A stretch of DNA of 35,013 bases from DATJGF01 sp035495315 (GCA_035495315.1 DATJGF010000172.1:1-35013); one strand, 5' to 3'; counted from the stretch's first letter, positions 1-8,447 are shown. Notes: generated from the letters alone by a model not told the origin. Numbers and translations: made by a program.

Positions 1-6
1 AACGCC

Positions 7-1350
7 TTAAGCTAACCAGTTGAGCCCTTTGATGTTCCAACCGGAGCGGTAGTCGCGACGCACGAACTGGTTCGCCTCCCGCAGATCGAACTCCAGCTTG
101 CCCGGGTTCCATTTGAGGGTGGTTTTGGGGAACCGCGAAGCAACGCCGCCCAGAAGCACAGCTTCGGTTAGCGGACCGGCATAGCCGAAGCTGGCTGAAG
201 TGCGGCCCTGGCCTGTGCAGGCATCTATGAACTCGCCCCAGTGATCGCCTGAAACCGCTTCCGGAAATTTGAAATCGTGGAATTTTTTGTCTGGGTACAA
301 CAAGGGTCGGGCGACGTGAGGCAACACAAGCGTGCCTTGAGTGCCAACAAAGATGGAACCGGAGTTTGGCTGCTCATCGCCTTCCAGTAGGGCCAATACC
401 TCCGCGGGAAGTTTTTGCGCTCCGTCATACCAGGTAAGGCTTAAAGTGCTGTCCGCTGTGTAAAAGGTTCCTGGGAAGACGTACTGAATCCGAGAATCCA
501 GCGCCCAATTCCAACGGTTGGGAGCAGGTCCCTCAGAGCGAACTGAGACAGGTGAGCGCAAATCCAACGCATTGAAGACCGGATCGAAGATGTGACAGCC
601 CATATCGCCGAACGTGCCGGTCCCAAAATCGAGACGTTTGCGCCAGTTGGCCGGATGATAATAGCCGTCGCCGAGGAACGGCCGGCTGCTGCATATTCCA
701 AGCCAGAAATCCCACGCAAAATCCGCAGGCACAGGATCAGCGCGATCGGGACGCGCTTCCGGATCACCCCAGGATTTGGGACACCAGGAATGCACTTCCT
801 TAACGCGCCCAATGGCTCCGCCCTGAACCAGGAGTTTCGCCAACCGGTAATGACTCGTCGCATGAATTTGAATTCCCATTTGGGTCGCCAGCTGTGCGCC
901 GCACGCGAATTCCGTCATTCGCCGCACCTCGTGGAGATCATGAGCCAGCGGCTTTTGGCCATACACGTGTTTGCCAAGTTGCATGGCGCTCATTCCAATT
1001 GGGGCGTGCATATGGTCCGGCGTCGAAACGTTCACTGAATCGATTCGCTTGCCTTCCTTCTCCAGCAATAGACGCCAATCCTGATAAATCCTGGCACGAG
1101 GGAATTTCTTCCGTACGTCCGCAGTACGCGAGAGGTCGACATCGGCAACTGCCACCAGCTCGAAATTGGGGAACTTAGAGAATTCGGTGACATCGGCCCA
1201 AGCCATGCCGCTGGCTCCGAAACTGGCATGACGCAGTACGCTATTGGGCGATTGCGCGGCCCAACCCTTGGCGAGGAATGGGGAAGCCATCGCTGCGGTG
1301 CCGAGGGTCTTTAGAAATGAACGGCGAGAATAGTTGCTCGAGGAGTTCAT
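7..1350 (-). CDS. Gfo/Idh/MocA family oxidoreductase, Tat-exported
   Basis: This is a 447-residue protein. It opens with a twin-arginine signal (SRRSFLKTLGTAAMASPFLAKGWAA, about residues 8-32), so it should be exported folded. The Rossmann part starts near residue 39 with a glycine motif in the form FGASGM, followed by VAVADVD. The usual EKP motif of Gfo/Idh/MocA enzymes appears as YGQKPLAHD, a variant common in the Tat-exported branch. The family uses NAD(P) to oxidise or reduce sugars and related polyols, but the substrate cannot be read from sequence. ATG 1350 gives the complete Tat signal; no strong ribosome site precedes it. It lies downstream of the pst operon on the same strand, 190 bp after phoU, so it is probably a separate unit. 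Family assignment is firm, function unknown. Confidence 0.9.
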   Translation of the reverse strand: MNSSSNYSRRSFLKTLGTAAMASPFLAKGWAAQSPNSVLRHASFGASGMAWADVTEFSKFPNFELVAVADVDLSRTADVRKKFPRARIYQDWRLLLEKEGKRIDSVNVSTPDHMHAPIGMSAMQLGKHVYGQKPLAHDLHEVRRMTEFACGAQLATQMGIQIHATSHYRLAKLLVQGGAIGRVKEVHSWCPKSWGDPEARPDRADPVPADFAWDFWLGICSSRPFLGDGYYHPANWRKRLDFGTGTFGDMGCHIFDPVFNALDLRSPVSVRSEGPAPNRWNWALDSRIQYVFPGTFYTADSTLSLTWYDGAQKLPAEVLALLEGDEQPNSGSIFVGTQGTLVLPHVARPLLYPDKKFHDFKFPEAVSGDHWGEFIDACTGQGRTSASFGYAGPLTEAVLLGGVASRFPKTTLKWNPGKLEFDLREANQFVRRDYRSGWNIKGLNWLA

Positions 1351-1484
1351 GCAGAGAATTTAGAGTTCAAGCCACAGGCAAAACAGGGTGTTGGAGTGAC
1401 TGCATCGGAAGGAAAACAGACCAGAAGATGCCCGCGTAGTCAACGAAATTGGTTACACAAACGCGATATTAGAACCATCAGTCG

Positions 1485-1518
1485 TCGTCCTCGATCTTTT
1501 GCGGACTTTCGAGGACGA
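1485..1518. terminator. Stem-loop downstream of phoU, possible end of pst operon
   Basis: A perfect 10-bp inverted repeat (TCGTCCTCGA at 1485-1494, TCGAGGACGA at 1509-1518) has a 14-nt loop and lies 22 bp beyond the phoU stop. There is no clear T run on the minus strand, so this may be an mRNA-stabilising hairpin and not an intrinsic terminator. Confidence 0.4.
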
Positions 1519-1540
1519 GGCGAGCAGTCCTGGTTTCCTG

Positions 1541-2215
1541 TTACGACCGCGAAGCGTCGGTTTTAGGAGCTCCGGAATGACGGATATCTTCGGCTTCGCA
1601 AAGATAGACCACTTCTTCGGCAACGTTTTTAGCGTGATCAGCAACCCGCTCGAGGCTCTTGGCGACGACCAACAAATGAAGACAACGGGTAACCGTCTCA
1701 GGATGTTGCATCATGTGGGCCGCAACCTCGTCATGGATCTTCCTGTTCAATGAGTCGACTTGTTTGTCCTGCGGGATAAGCGCGCGCGCGGCGGGCGCAT
1801 CATTGGCGACAAAGGAATCCAGCGCCTGTTTGAGCATGCCCAGGGCCAGGTCGGCCAGTTGCGGAATTTCCAGATTGAGCTTGAGGGGCGGTTCCTGGCT
1901 AAGGTCACGGGCACGTTTGGCAATTTTGGTTCCCTCATCACCCACGCGCTCGAGATTTTGGGAAATCTTCATCGCGACGGCAATCAGCCGCAGGTCGCTC
2001 GCCAAAGGGGCTTTGGCCAGGAGGTGAATCGCCATCTCATCCAACTCGATCTCGAAGCGATCGATGACCGCATCGTCGGCGTGCACGCGCTGCGCGAGAT
2101 CATAATCGCGATTAATCAGCGCTTTGACCGCTTGCTTGACGGCGGCTTCGGCGTGGCTGGCCATCGTCAGCAATAAGTTCTTTAGCTCATGCAATTCCTG
2201 TTCGAAATGCGACAT
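1541..2215 (-). CDS. phoU: Phosphate transport regulator PhoU
   Basis: This 224-residue all-helical protein is the usual PhoU length and shows the two tandem three-helix repeats of the family. The first runs from the start (HFEQELHELKNLLLTMASHAEAAVKQAVKAL) to about residue 110, the second from about 115 to 210. The acidic metal-binding segments are visible as ERVGDEGTKIAKRA in repeat 1 and ERVADHAKNVAEEVVYL in repeat 2. PhoU links Pst transporter activity to the PhoR/PhoB two-component system and limits phosphate uptake. It is the last gene of the pst operon, 11 bp after pstB, which is the standard position. No phoR or phoB lies in the window, so its sensor-kinase partner must be elsewhere. 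Confidence 0.95.
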   Translation of the reverse strand: MSHFEQELHELKNLLLTMASHAEAAVKQAVKALINRDYDLAQRVHADDAVIDRFEIELDEMAIHLLAKAPLASDLRLIAVAMKISQNLERVGDEGTKIAKRARDLSQEPPLKLNLEIPQLADLALGMLKQALDSFVANDAPAARALIPQDKQVDSLNRKIHDEVAAHMMQHPETVTRCLHLLVVAKSLERVADHAKNVAEEVVYLCEAEDIRHSGAPKTDASRS

Positions 2216-2226
2216 GGCTCAATTGC

Positions 2227-3090
2227 TCAACCGAAACGACCGGTGACATAATCTTCGGTCTGTTTCTTGGAAGGATTGGTGAAGATTTTAGGGGTCGCGC
2301 CGTATTCGATCAACTCGCCCAGATAAAAGAAGGCGGTGTGATCGGAAATGCGAGCCGCTTGCTGCATGTTATGAGTCACAATAACAATGGTGTAATCTCT
2401 TTTCAATTCGAGGATGAGTTCTTCGATTTTGGCAGTCGCCAACGGATCGAGCGCGGAGGCGGGCTCGTCCATCAGCACAACCTCAGGCTGGACGGCCAAA
2501 GCGCGGGCAATGCAAAGGCGTTGCTGTTGACCTCCGGAAAGGCTGACGGCCGGCGCCCCCAGCCGGTCTTTCACTTCGTCCCACAGGGCGGCCATAATCA
2601 GCGATTGCTCCATTCGTTCCTTCAAAACCGCCCGATTCCGCAGCCCATTAAGCCGAAGTCCGACCGTCACGTTGTCGGCAATCGACATGGTCGGGAACGG
2701 ATTGGATTTTTGAAATACCATGCCAACACGCCGACGGACAATTACCGGCTCAACGTCGCGCGCGTAGATGTCCTGGCCGAACAGGCGGATTTGGCCTTCG
2801 ATGCGGGCCGAGGGAATCAACTCGTGCATGCGATTTAGCGCGCGGAGAAAGGTGGATTTGCCGCAACCGCTGGGGCCAATAATCGCCGTAACAGCCCGCG
2901 CGTCGACATCGAGGGAGACATGCTTGAGCACGTGCTTGTCGCCGAAAAAGATGGACAGATCGCGGGTGCTGATTGCAGGGGCATCCGCGGACGGAGCAGG
3001 CCCTCTGGAACTCGCCTCGGGATTGGATGCCGACCGGGGAGGCATCGTTTGCGGCGGTTTGAAAATTCCCTTCTCGGCTTCCACAATCAT
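2227..3090 (-). CDS. pstB: Phosphate ABC transporter ATP-binding protein PstB
   Basis: This 287-residue cytoplasmic ATPase powers phosphate import through PstC/PstA. Walker A is GPSGCGKST at residues 72-80. The Q-loop is VFQKSNPFP, the signature LSGGQQQRL, Walker B VVLMDEP, and the switch histidine lies in VTHNMQQA. The C-terminal FTNPSKKQTEDYVTGRFG is diagnostic of PstB. The protein is about 35-40 residues longer than typical because of a Pro/Ser-rich N-terminal extension before the ABC domain. A second ATG at 3045 would remove part of it, but the longer start has GACGGGAT just upstream and sits 6 bp from the pstA stop, so I kept it. The extension has no recognisable motif. Confidence 0.96.
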   Translation of the reverse strand: MIVEAEKGIFKPPQTMPPRSASNPEASSRGPAPSADAPAISTRDLSIFFGDKHVLKHVSLDVDARAVTAIIGPSGCGKSTFLRALNRMHELIPSARIEGQIRLFGQDIYARDVEPVIVRRRVGMVFQKSNPFPTMSIADNVTVGLRLNGLRNRAVLKERMEQSLIMAALWDEVKDRLGAPAVSLSGGQQQRLCIARALAVQPEVVLMDEPASALDPLATAKIEELILELKRDYTIVIVTHNMQQAARISDHTAFFYLGELIEYGATPKIFTNPSKKQTEDYVTGRFG

Positions 3091-3096
3091 ATCCCG

Positions 3097-3948
3097 TCAG
3101 TTGTTTTGCCTGAATCGGTCACGGGTCAATACTCGCACGCTAACATTGATGACGGCAACGAATACCAGCAGCATGAGGGCACCGGCCCACGCCTGTCGGT
3201 GCCAGTCTTCGTAAGGCGAGATGGCGTAGTTAAAGATTTGCAGCGGCAGCGCCGCAATCGGGTCGGCGAGGCTATGGTTCCAAAAGCGATTACCAAAGGC
3301 CGTGAAGAGCAACGGAGCGGTTTCGCCCGCTACGCGTGCTAACGCGAGCAGAATCCCGGTGATAATCCCCTTTAGTGCGGTGCGAACGACAATTTGCAGG
3401 ATGGTGCGCCAGCGCGGAATGCCCAGAGCTAGCGCCGCCTCACGATAGCCCGCCGGAACGAGACGCAGCACTTCTTCGGTCGTGCGCATGATGAGTGGGA
3501 TCATCATCATGCCGAGCACCACACCGCCGGCGCAGGCGGAGAACCGCTTCATCGGCAAAACGATGAGCGCGTAAACCACCATGCCCCAAATAATCGAGGG
3601 GACGCCATTGAGCACATCGGCCACGAATCGGATCCACCAATTCCCGCCGACGGAACCGTATTCGGAGAGAAAGATGCCGCCCAGCACACCGATGGGGACG
3701 CCGAGCAATGCGGCTAAACCCAGTAACTCGAACGTGCCGACAATGGCGTTCGCCATGCCGCCACCGTTTTCGCCAACGGGTTTGGGCAAACCGACAAAGA
3801 AGTCCCAGTTAATTGCGCCGATACCGGACTTAACCACGTGGTAGAAAATTAGTCCCAGCGGCACCACCACCATCAGGGCGCACAGACACGTAACCGTCTG
3901 CATTGCGGCATTCTTGAATCTGCGCCATTGGTGATAAGCAGTGTCCAT
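3097..3948 (-). CDS. pstA: Phosphate ABC transporter permease PstA
   Basis: This is a 283-residue inner-membrane permease with about six hydrophobic segments, the first being VTCLCALMVVVPLGLIFYHVV. The binding-protein-dependent permease loop (EAALALGIPRWRTILQIVVRTALKGIITGILLALARVAGETAPLL) carries the EAA motif that docks on PstB. ARVAGETAPLLFT is characteristic of PstA. It pairs with PstC to form the phosphate channel. It lies between pstC (9 bp) and pstB (6 bp), consistent with one polycistronic mRNA. Length and order are standard and nothing looks damaged. Confidence 0.95.
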   Translation of the reverse strand: MDTAYHQWRRFKNAAMQTVTCLCALMVVVPLGLIFYHVVKSGIGAINWDFFVGLPKPVGENGGGMANAIVGTFELLGLAALLGVPIGVLGGIFLSEYGSVGGNWWIRFVADVLNGVPSIIWGMVVYALIVLPMKRFSACAGGVVLGMMMIPLIMRTTEEVLRLVPAGYREAALALGIPRWRTILQIVVRTALKGIITGILLALARVAGETAPLLFTAFGNRFWNHSLADPIAALPLQIFNYAISPYEDWHRQAWAGALMLLVFVAVINVSVRVLTRDRFRQNN

Positions 3949-3957
3949 AGCCGGTCC

Positions 3958-4926
3958 TCAGGGCTGAGCCGCGACGGACGGTCCGGCAAAAGTTTTCAAT
4001 AACAATTGGGCCAGGGCATTGACCAAAATGGTTACACCCAGCAGCACCAGACCAATTTCAAAAAGGGCGCTTAAGTAAGTGTCCGTCGTGGCCTCGGTAA
4101 ACTCATTCGCTACTACGCTGGCCAGGGTGTAGCCGGGAGCGAAAAGCGACGTCGCTATTTCTGGCCGATTCCCAATTACCATCGTAACCGCCATCGTTTC
4201 ACCCAAAGCCCGGCCGAGGCCCAAAATGACCGCACCGAATAGGCCTTTCTTGGCGTAACTCAACACGGCGATGCGGGTTACCTCCCAGCGTGTTGCTCCC
4301 AGCGCGTAAGCAGCCTCGCGCTGCAGACCTGGGACCGAGCGTAGTATCTCGCGCGAGACCGAGGTGATGATCGGAACAATCATAATCGCAATAATGATCC
4401 CTCCTGACAGCATGCTCACCCCATAAATGGGACCTTGAAACAGGGGTAAGAAACCTAGCGTGCTACGCAACCAGGGAAACAGATGCTCCCGACACCACGG
4501 TACCATCACAAAGATACCCCAAAGGCCCAAAATAACACTAGGAACGGCGGCCAACAATTCGATGAACAAGGTCAGCACCTGCCGAACCCAATTAGGCGCT
4601 ACCTCGGTCAGATACACCGCCGTAGCAATGCTCAGCGGAACTGCGATAACCAGCGCGATCACCGACGAGACCACTGTCCCAAACACGAACGGCAGGGCAC
4701 CGAACTGTTCGTTGACAGGATCCCATTCCGAACTGACGAGAAAGCGCCAGGCGAATTTAAGCAACGAAACACGGGCACCGCCCGCCAGTTCGTACCCAAT
4801 CAGAAGCAGCAAGGCGAAGACCGTTGCCGCCATTAAAAGGGTCAACGTCTTGAAAACCTTATCCGCAATCCCTCGATGGGCGGCAGCTTCTCTGACAAAC
4901 AACCTTGTGTCGGTCGTGAGATTCAT
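3958..4926 (-). CDS. pstC: Phosphate ABC transporter permease PstC
   Basis: This 322-residue membrane protein is the second channel subunit of the Pst system. Its first transmembrane helix is near residues 27-48 (TLLMAATVFALLLLIGYEL). The periplasmic loop contains the PstC-type SSEWDPVNEQFGALPFVFGT, and the family segment ELLAAVPSVILGLWGIFV follows. The EAA loop is REAAYALGATRWEVTRIAVLSYAKKG, followed by LGRALGETMAVTMVIGN, a PstC hallmark. The start is the first ATG after a 122-bp gap from pstS that contains a stem-loop. Expression is presumably phosphate-controlled with the rest of the operon. Confidence 0.95.
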   Translation of the reverse strand: MNLTTDTRLFVREAAAHRGIADKVFKTLTLLMAATVFALLLLIGYELAGGARVSLLKFAWRFLVSSEWDPVNEQFGALPFVFGTVVSSVIALVIAVPLSIATAVYLTEVAPNWVRQVLTLFIELLAAVPSVILGLWGIFVMVPWCREHLFPWLRSTLGFLPLFQGPIYGVSMLSGGIIIAIMIVPIITSVSREILRSVPGLQREAAYALGATRWEVTRIAVLSYAKKGLFGAVILGLGRALGETMAVTMVIGNRPEIATSLFAPGYTLASVVANEFTEATTDTYLSALFEIGLVLLGVTILVNALAQLLLKTFAGPSVAAQP

Positions 4927-4967
4927 TTAACGGACTAGTTCAGGCCAGCTCGCATATATATTAATTA

Positions 4968-5011
4968 GCGTTAGCACCGAATCACTCGAGGAAAGCAGCG
5001 CGAGCTAACGC
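4968..5011. promoter_or_regulatory. Stem-loop in the pstS-pstC gap
   Basis: An 8-bp perfect inverted repeat (GCGTTAGC at 4968-4975, GCTAACGC at 5004-5011) lies in the only sizeable gap inside the pst operon. Such hairpins after a binding-protein gene commonly protect its mRNA so that more binding protein than permease is made. That role is inferred from position. Confidence 0.4.
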
Positions 5012-5048
5012 AGCCAATTGTATTCGGACACAATGAAGTGTGCCGAGG

Positions 5049-6119
5049 TTAATACTTGATCGTGTTAATCCGCTCAAGTACGCGATCTTCGAGCTTTTGT
5101 GGCAAGGGTGCGTAATCCAAGGACTCCGCCATGGTTTCTCCCTTAGTCAAAGCCCATTTAAGGAACTCAACCAGTTTTTTGCCTTTCTGCGGATCCTTTT
5201 GTTGCTGGTAGACTAATAGCCAGGTGGTTCCGGCGATAGGATAGGCTTTGTCGCCCGAAGGATTGACCATCGAAAAACGGAAATCGTCCGGCACTTTGGC
5301 CGAAGCCAAAGCTTCTGTAATCGAATCGATCGCCGGAGCAATGAAATTGCCCGCGTTATTCTTAATTTCAGCGACCGGCAATTTGTTCTGATGCGCATAA
5401 GCCAGTTCTACATAACCAATAGTGCCGGGCAGCTGTTTTACCTGGCCGGCTACCCCTTCGTTGCCCTTGGCACCTAATCCCGTGGGCCACTTGACAGAGG
5501 TGTTGCGTCCCACCTGTTTCTCCCAATCCGGACTTACACTGCTGAGGAAATCCGTGAAAATATAGCTGGTGCCGCTGCCGTCCGAGCGATGCACGATGAC
5601 TAAATCGATATTCGGCAGCGTAACCCCGGGGTTGAGCGCACTGATGCGTTTGTCATTCCACTTCGTGATCTTGCCCAAAAAAATGTCGGCGATCGTTGGT
5701 CCGTCGAACTTCAGCCTTAAACTTCCCGGCAGGTTATAAGTCAGAACGACCGCACCTGCGACGGTTGGTATATGCAAGAGTTTGCCGGAAGCTTTCGCCA
5801 GATTTTCGTCACTCATTGGGCCATCCGAGGCGCCAAAATCGACAGTTTGTGCCAGGATCTGTTTCTGCCCGCCGCCGGAACCGATCGATTGGTAATTGAA
5901 GCGGACGGAAGGATCGACTTTGGCATATTCGTCGAACCATTTCGAATAAAGCGGATAAGGAAACGTCGCCCCGGCACCGTTAATCAGCATTTGGCTCCAT
6001 CCCAAACCGCTGCCGGCCAATAAACACCCACCTGTTAATAAGGCACAGCCTAAGGTTTTCATTTTCATGTCAGCGCAACCTAAAGCCCCCAAGGCTGCCA
6101 GTGCAACAATCGCAGCCAT
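5049..6119 (-). CDS. pstS: Phosphate ABC transporter substrate-binding protein PstS
   Basis: This 356-residue periplasmic phosphate-binding protein starts its mature part near MLINGAGATFPYPLYSKWFDEY. Phosphate-contacting motifs are visible: GAGATFPYPLY, SIGSGGGQKQI, DFGASDGPM and HRSDGSGTSYIFTDFLS. The C-terminal half has the family segment WLLVYQQQKDPQKGKKLVEFLKW. ATG 6119 is chosen because GAAGAAG stands about 7 bp upstream. It produces an odd double N-terminus: a hydrophobic stretch (AAIVALAALGALGCAD) followed by a second complete signal peptide (MKMKTLGCALLTGGCLLAGSGLGWSQ). ATG 6068 would give a single normal signal peptide, so the true start is uncertain. It is the first gene of the pst operon and faces the divergent DUF47-PiT pair. 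Confidence 0.95.
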   Translation of the reverse strand: MAAIVALAALGALGCADMKMKTLGCALLTGGCLLAGSGLGWSQMLINGAGATFPYPLYSKWFDEYAKVDPSVRFNYQSIGSGGGQKQILAQTVDFGASDGPMSDENLAKASGKLLHIPTVAGAVVLTYNLPGSLRLKFDGPTIADIFLGKITKWNDKRISALNPGVTLPNIDLVIVHRSDGSGTSYIFTDFLSSVSPDWEKQVGRNTSVKWPTGLGAKGNEGVAGQVKQLPGTIGYVELAYAHQNKLPVAEIKNNAGNFIAPAIDSITEALASAKVPDDFRFSMVNPSGDKAYPIAGTTWLLVYQQQKDPQKGKKLVEFLKWALTKGETMAESLDYAPLPQKLEDRVLERINTIKY

Positions 6120-6185
6120 TATGGCTTCTTCACGGATTTCGACCGTTTAGTTTTCTCTCAAACAGGCAGAGGCTTGCGGATGTTT

Positions 6186-6223
6186 GTTACGCCGTTACGC
6201 CAATAAGGTTACAATTCGGTTAC
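6186..6223. promoter_or_regulatory. Candidate Pho box (GTTAC repeats)
   Basis: Four GTTAC copies occur at 6186, 6194, 6208 and 6219. The copies at 6186, 6208 and 6219 fall on an 11-bp phase (22 bp, then 11 bp), the spacing of PhoB/PhoP direct-repeat half-sites; the copy at 6194 is out of phase. The cluster is 67 bp upstream of the pstS start. PhoB control is an inference from spacing and context. Confidence 0.4.
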
Positions 6224-6248
6224 GGGCCTAAGCCAGGTCGATTCAGTT

Positions 6249-6400
6249 CAACCACGGATGCACACAGATGGACACGGATAGAACCTCTGCCTAAGCACGT
6301 TCTTGGCCCTAAGTAAGCCACTGAACCTTGATTCGAATGCTCGTGGCGACATACTTTTCTTCTGCGGCAAAATCCGTGTCAATCCGTGTTCATCCGTTGT
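6249..6400. repeat. MITE-like inverted-repeat element
   Basis: A 29-nt arm at 6251-6279 (ending GATGGACACGGAT) and its reverse complement at 6372-6400 (beginning ATCCGTGTCAATCCG) match at about 25 of 29 positions and enclose some 90 bp with no gene. Each arm is itself built from a CACGGAT-type unit repeated about every 10 bp. Similar CACGGAT-rich repeats are, from memory, dispersed in several environmental genomes. No transposase is nearby, so mobility is unproven. Confidence 0.55.
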
Positions 6401-6509
6401 CCCCTCTGCATCGTTTCGGCTAAGAGGTCGACAGGGAGCTTACCCTAGGCTGGTCCCAGCGACTTTTTTGCTGCAGTTTGGGCCCGGTCAGGTAGAAAGG
6501 GACTGATCT

Positions 6510-7139
6510 ATGTTCTCACTCCAGAAGCTTTTAGGCAAAGAAGACAAGTTTTTTACGCTGCTCGAGGCGAGCGCCGACGAGGCGCGCAACAGCGTTCAAG
6601 CCCTCGTCAAATTAAGCAAGGACCTCGACAAACCCCTTTCCATTCATGAACTCTCCTGGTCCCGCCGAAAGGACAGGGAAATCACCCGCGAGATCAGCAA
6701 CGCGGTCTACACCACCTTTGTCACCGCTCTTGAACGCGAGGACATCGAGGAACTCTCGAATGCGTTGTACAAAATCCCTAAAACGGTCGAGAAATTCACT
6801 GAACGCGTCGTGATTGCCCCACAGCATGTAGCGGGCATCGATTTCTCAAAACAGATTACACTGCTTGAACGCGCGACGGAGATTGTGCTCGAGCTGGTCC
6901 GCTCGCTCCGGGACGGGATGAATCTGGAAAAAGTAAAAGAGCTCAATGACCAATTGCAATTTCTCGAAGGTGAGGCTGACAAGCACATGATGGTTTTGTA
7001 CCGGGACCTCTTCAGTGGGAAGCATGACCCAGTGCAAGTGATCGTGCTGAAGGACCTTTATGAGCTCCTGGAGAAAATTATCGATCGCTGCCGCGACGCC
7101 GGCAACGTCATCGCCCATATCGCGCTGAAGAACTCCTGA
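6510..7139 (+). CDS. DUF47 family protein, PhoU-like partner of PiT
   Basis: This 209-residue cytoplasmic all-helical protein is the family's normal length. It opens with the DUF47 start MFSLQKLLGKEDKFFTLLEASADEA and has later helices such as FLEGEADKHMMVLYRDLF and DLYELLEKIIDRCRDAGNVIAHIALKNS. The last, with its ERCRDAGN-like signature, is typical of the family and resembles the second metal-binding segment of PhoU. DUF47 genes are regularly found directly before PiT permeases and are thought to regulate them. Here the permease starts 21 bp downstream. AAAGGGA lies 8-10 bp before the ATG. Family is certain; the regulatory role is inferred from genomic association. Confidence 0.92.
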   Translation: MFSLQKLLGKEDKFFTLLEASADEARNSVQALVKLSKDLDKPLSIHELSWSRRKDREITREISNAVYTTFVTALEREDIEELSNALYKIPKTVEKFTERVVIAPQHVAGIDFSKQITLLERATEIVLELVRSLRDGMNLEKVKELNDQLQFLEGEADKHMMVLYRDLFSGKHDPVQVIVLKDLYELLEKIIDRCRDAGNVIAHIALKNS

Positions 7140-7160
7140 TCCCACCTCGGTCACCGGGCG

Positions 7161-8267
7161 ATGACTCTTGTTTTCACTGTAATCCTCGTTGCGCTCATCT
7201 TCGAGTATATCAACGGTTTTCACGACACCGCCAACTCGATTGCCACGATTGTCTCCACCAAGGTCCTCACACCTCGGCAGGCAGTCGTTCTGGCGGCTTG
7301 CACCAACCTTCTCGGCGCGCTGTGGGGAACCGCCGTCGCCAAAACTATTTCGTCGGGTTTGATCGACGCCAAACTGGTCTCCATGACCTCGGATATCATT
7401 ATTTGCGCACTCCTGGGAGCGATCTTCTGGAACTTGCTCACCTGGTGGTTTGGATTGCCTTCCAGTTCAAGCCACGCGTTGATCGGCGGACTATGCGGTT
7501 CGGCACTCGCTGCTTCCGGCACAAACTGGCACGTCATGGTGTGGTCACAACCTGACCCGAGGCATTGGTGGCTAGGCAAAGGACTTCTGTGGAAGGTAAT
7601 CGTTCCGATGGTCACCTCCCCTTGTGCCGGCTTGCTACTCGGCTTCACGCTAATGGCGTTGCTGTACGTCACGCTTCAGAATGCCCGACCAGTTAAGGTG
7701 AACCGCTTTTTTGGCGTAGCGCAAATGTTCAGCGCGGGAGCAATGGGCGTAATGCACGGCACCAACGACGCCCAAAAGACAATGGGAATTATCGCCCTTA
7801 CTCTCCTGGCCGCCACTCGGGCTGGACACCTGGCGGACTTGCCTCGCTGGCTCTCTTTCCTGCGCACGCCGGAACCCTTACCCGGCAAAGACCTCGATAT
7901 TGCCATTTGGATCAAAGTCGTTTGCGCACTAACAATGGCTGCGGGCACAGCGGTGGGCGGCTGGCGCATCATAAAAACGCTGGGTCATAAAATGGTGAAA
8001 CTTCACCCCATCAACGGCTTCGCGGCCGAGGCGAGTTCTGCGACTGTCATTGCCGCCGCTACGAGCCTCGGCATACCTGTGTCCACCACTCACAATATTT
8101 CGGCGGCGATCATGGGAGTCGGTGCGGCGCGTCGCTTGACCGCTATCAAATGGACTATCGTTGAACGCATGGTTTGGGCCTGGGTCTTGACGCTCCCAGT
8201 GACTGCAACAACAGCTTACGGATTGGTAAGGCTGCTTAGGATGTTAGGCGTGGGTATGCAGCCTTAG
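7161..8267 (+). CDS. pit: PiT family inorganic phosphate permease
   Basis: This 368-residue inner-membrane protein has about ten hydrophobic segments. The duplicated PiT signature is present. The N-terminal copy is EYINGFHDTANSIATIVSTKVLTPRQAV and the partner copy is GVMHGTNDAQKTMGIIALTL. Further family segments are PSSSSHALIGGLCGSAL and GIPVSTTHNISAAIMGVGAARRL, which form the inverted-repeat core. PiT carriers take up phosphate, often as a metal-phosphate complex, with protons or sodium and with lower affinity than Pst. It forms a two-gene operon with the upstream DUF47 gene and is divergent from pst. It is shorter than E. coli PitA (about 500 residues) but close to many bacterial PiT proteins. 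Confidence 0.95.
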   Translation: MTLVFTVILVALIFEYINGFHDTANSIATIVSTKVLTPRQAVVLAACTNLLGALWGTAVAKTISSGLIDAKLVSMTSDIIICALLGAIFWNLLTWWFGLPSSSSHALIGGLCGSALAASGTNWHVMVWSQPDPRHWWLGKGLLWKVIVPMVTSPCAGLLLGFTLMALLYVTLQNARPVKVNRFFGVAQMFSAGAMGVMHGTNDAQKTMGIIALTLLAATRAGHLADLPRWLSFLRTPEPLPGKDLDIAIWIKVVCALTMAAGTAVGGWRIIKTLGHKMVKLHPINGFAAEASSATVIAAATSLGIPVSTTHNISAAIMGVGAARRLTAIKWTIVERMVWAWVLTLPVTATTAYGLVRLLRMLGVGMQP

Positions 8268-8447
8268 CTGTTGTAGGAGCCGACGTGTAACATCGCTCCT
8301 TCGACGAAAACGATTCTTCCAAACACGCTCTTAGGCCTGTTACGAGGAAGTGACGATCCATTCACCCGATGTTTACCGGGCATTTTCTGGGCGTTTTCAA
8401 CAGGAAATCGCTAAAATCAGCTGCATTCTATGGGCATCGAGCAGAGG

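Larger units (their letters stand above)
6120..6509. other. Gene-free divergent control region, pstS versus DUF47-pit
   Basis: This 390-bp stretch between two divergently transcribed phosphate uptake systems holds a cluster of GTTAC repeats on the pstS side and a MITE-like inverted-repeat element in the middle. I see no open frame with protein-like composition. Both promoters should lie here, but I could not assign -35/-10 boxes with confidence. Confidence 0.7.

Noticed and set aside
592..1178. Plus-strand open frames of 148 and 94 codons opposite the first oxidoreductase
   Set aside because: They are antisense to a well-supported gene, have no family-like sequence and follow the GC pattern of the opposite strand.
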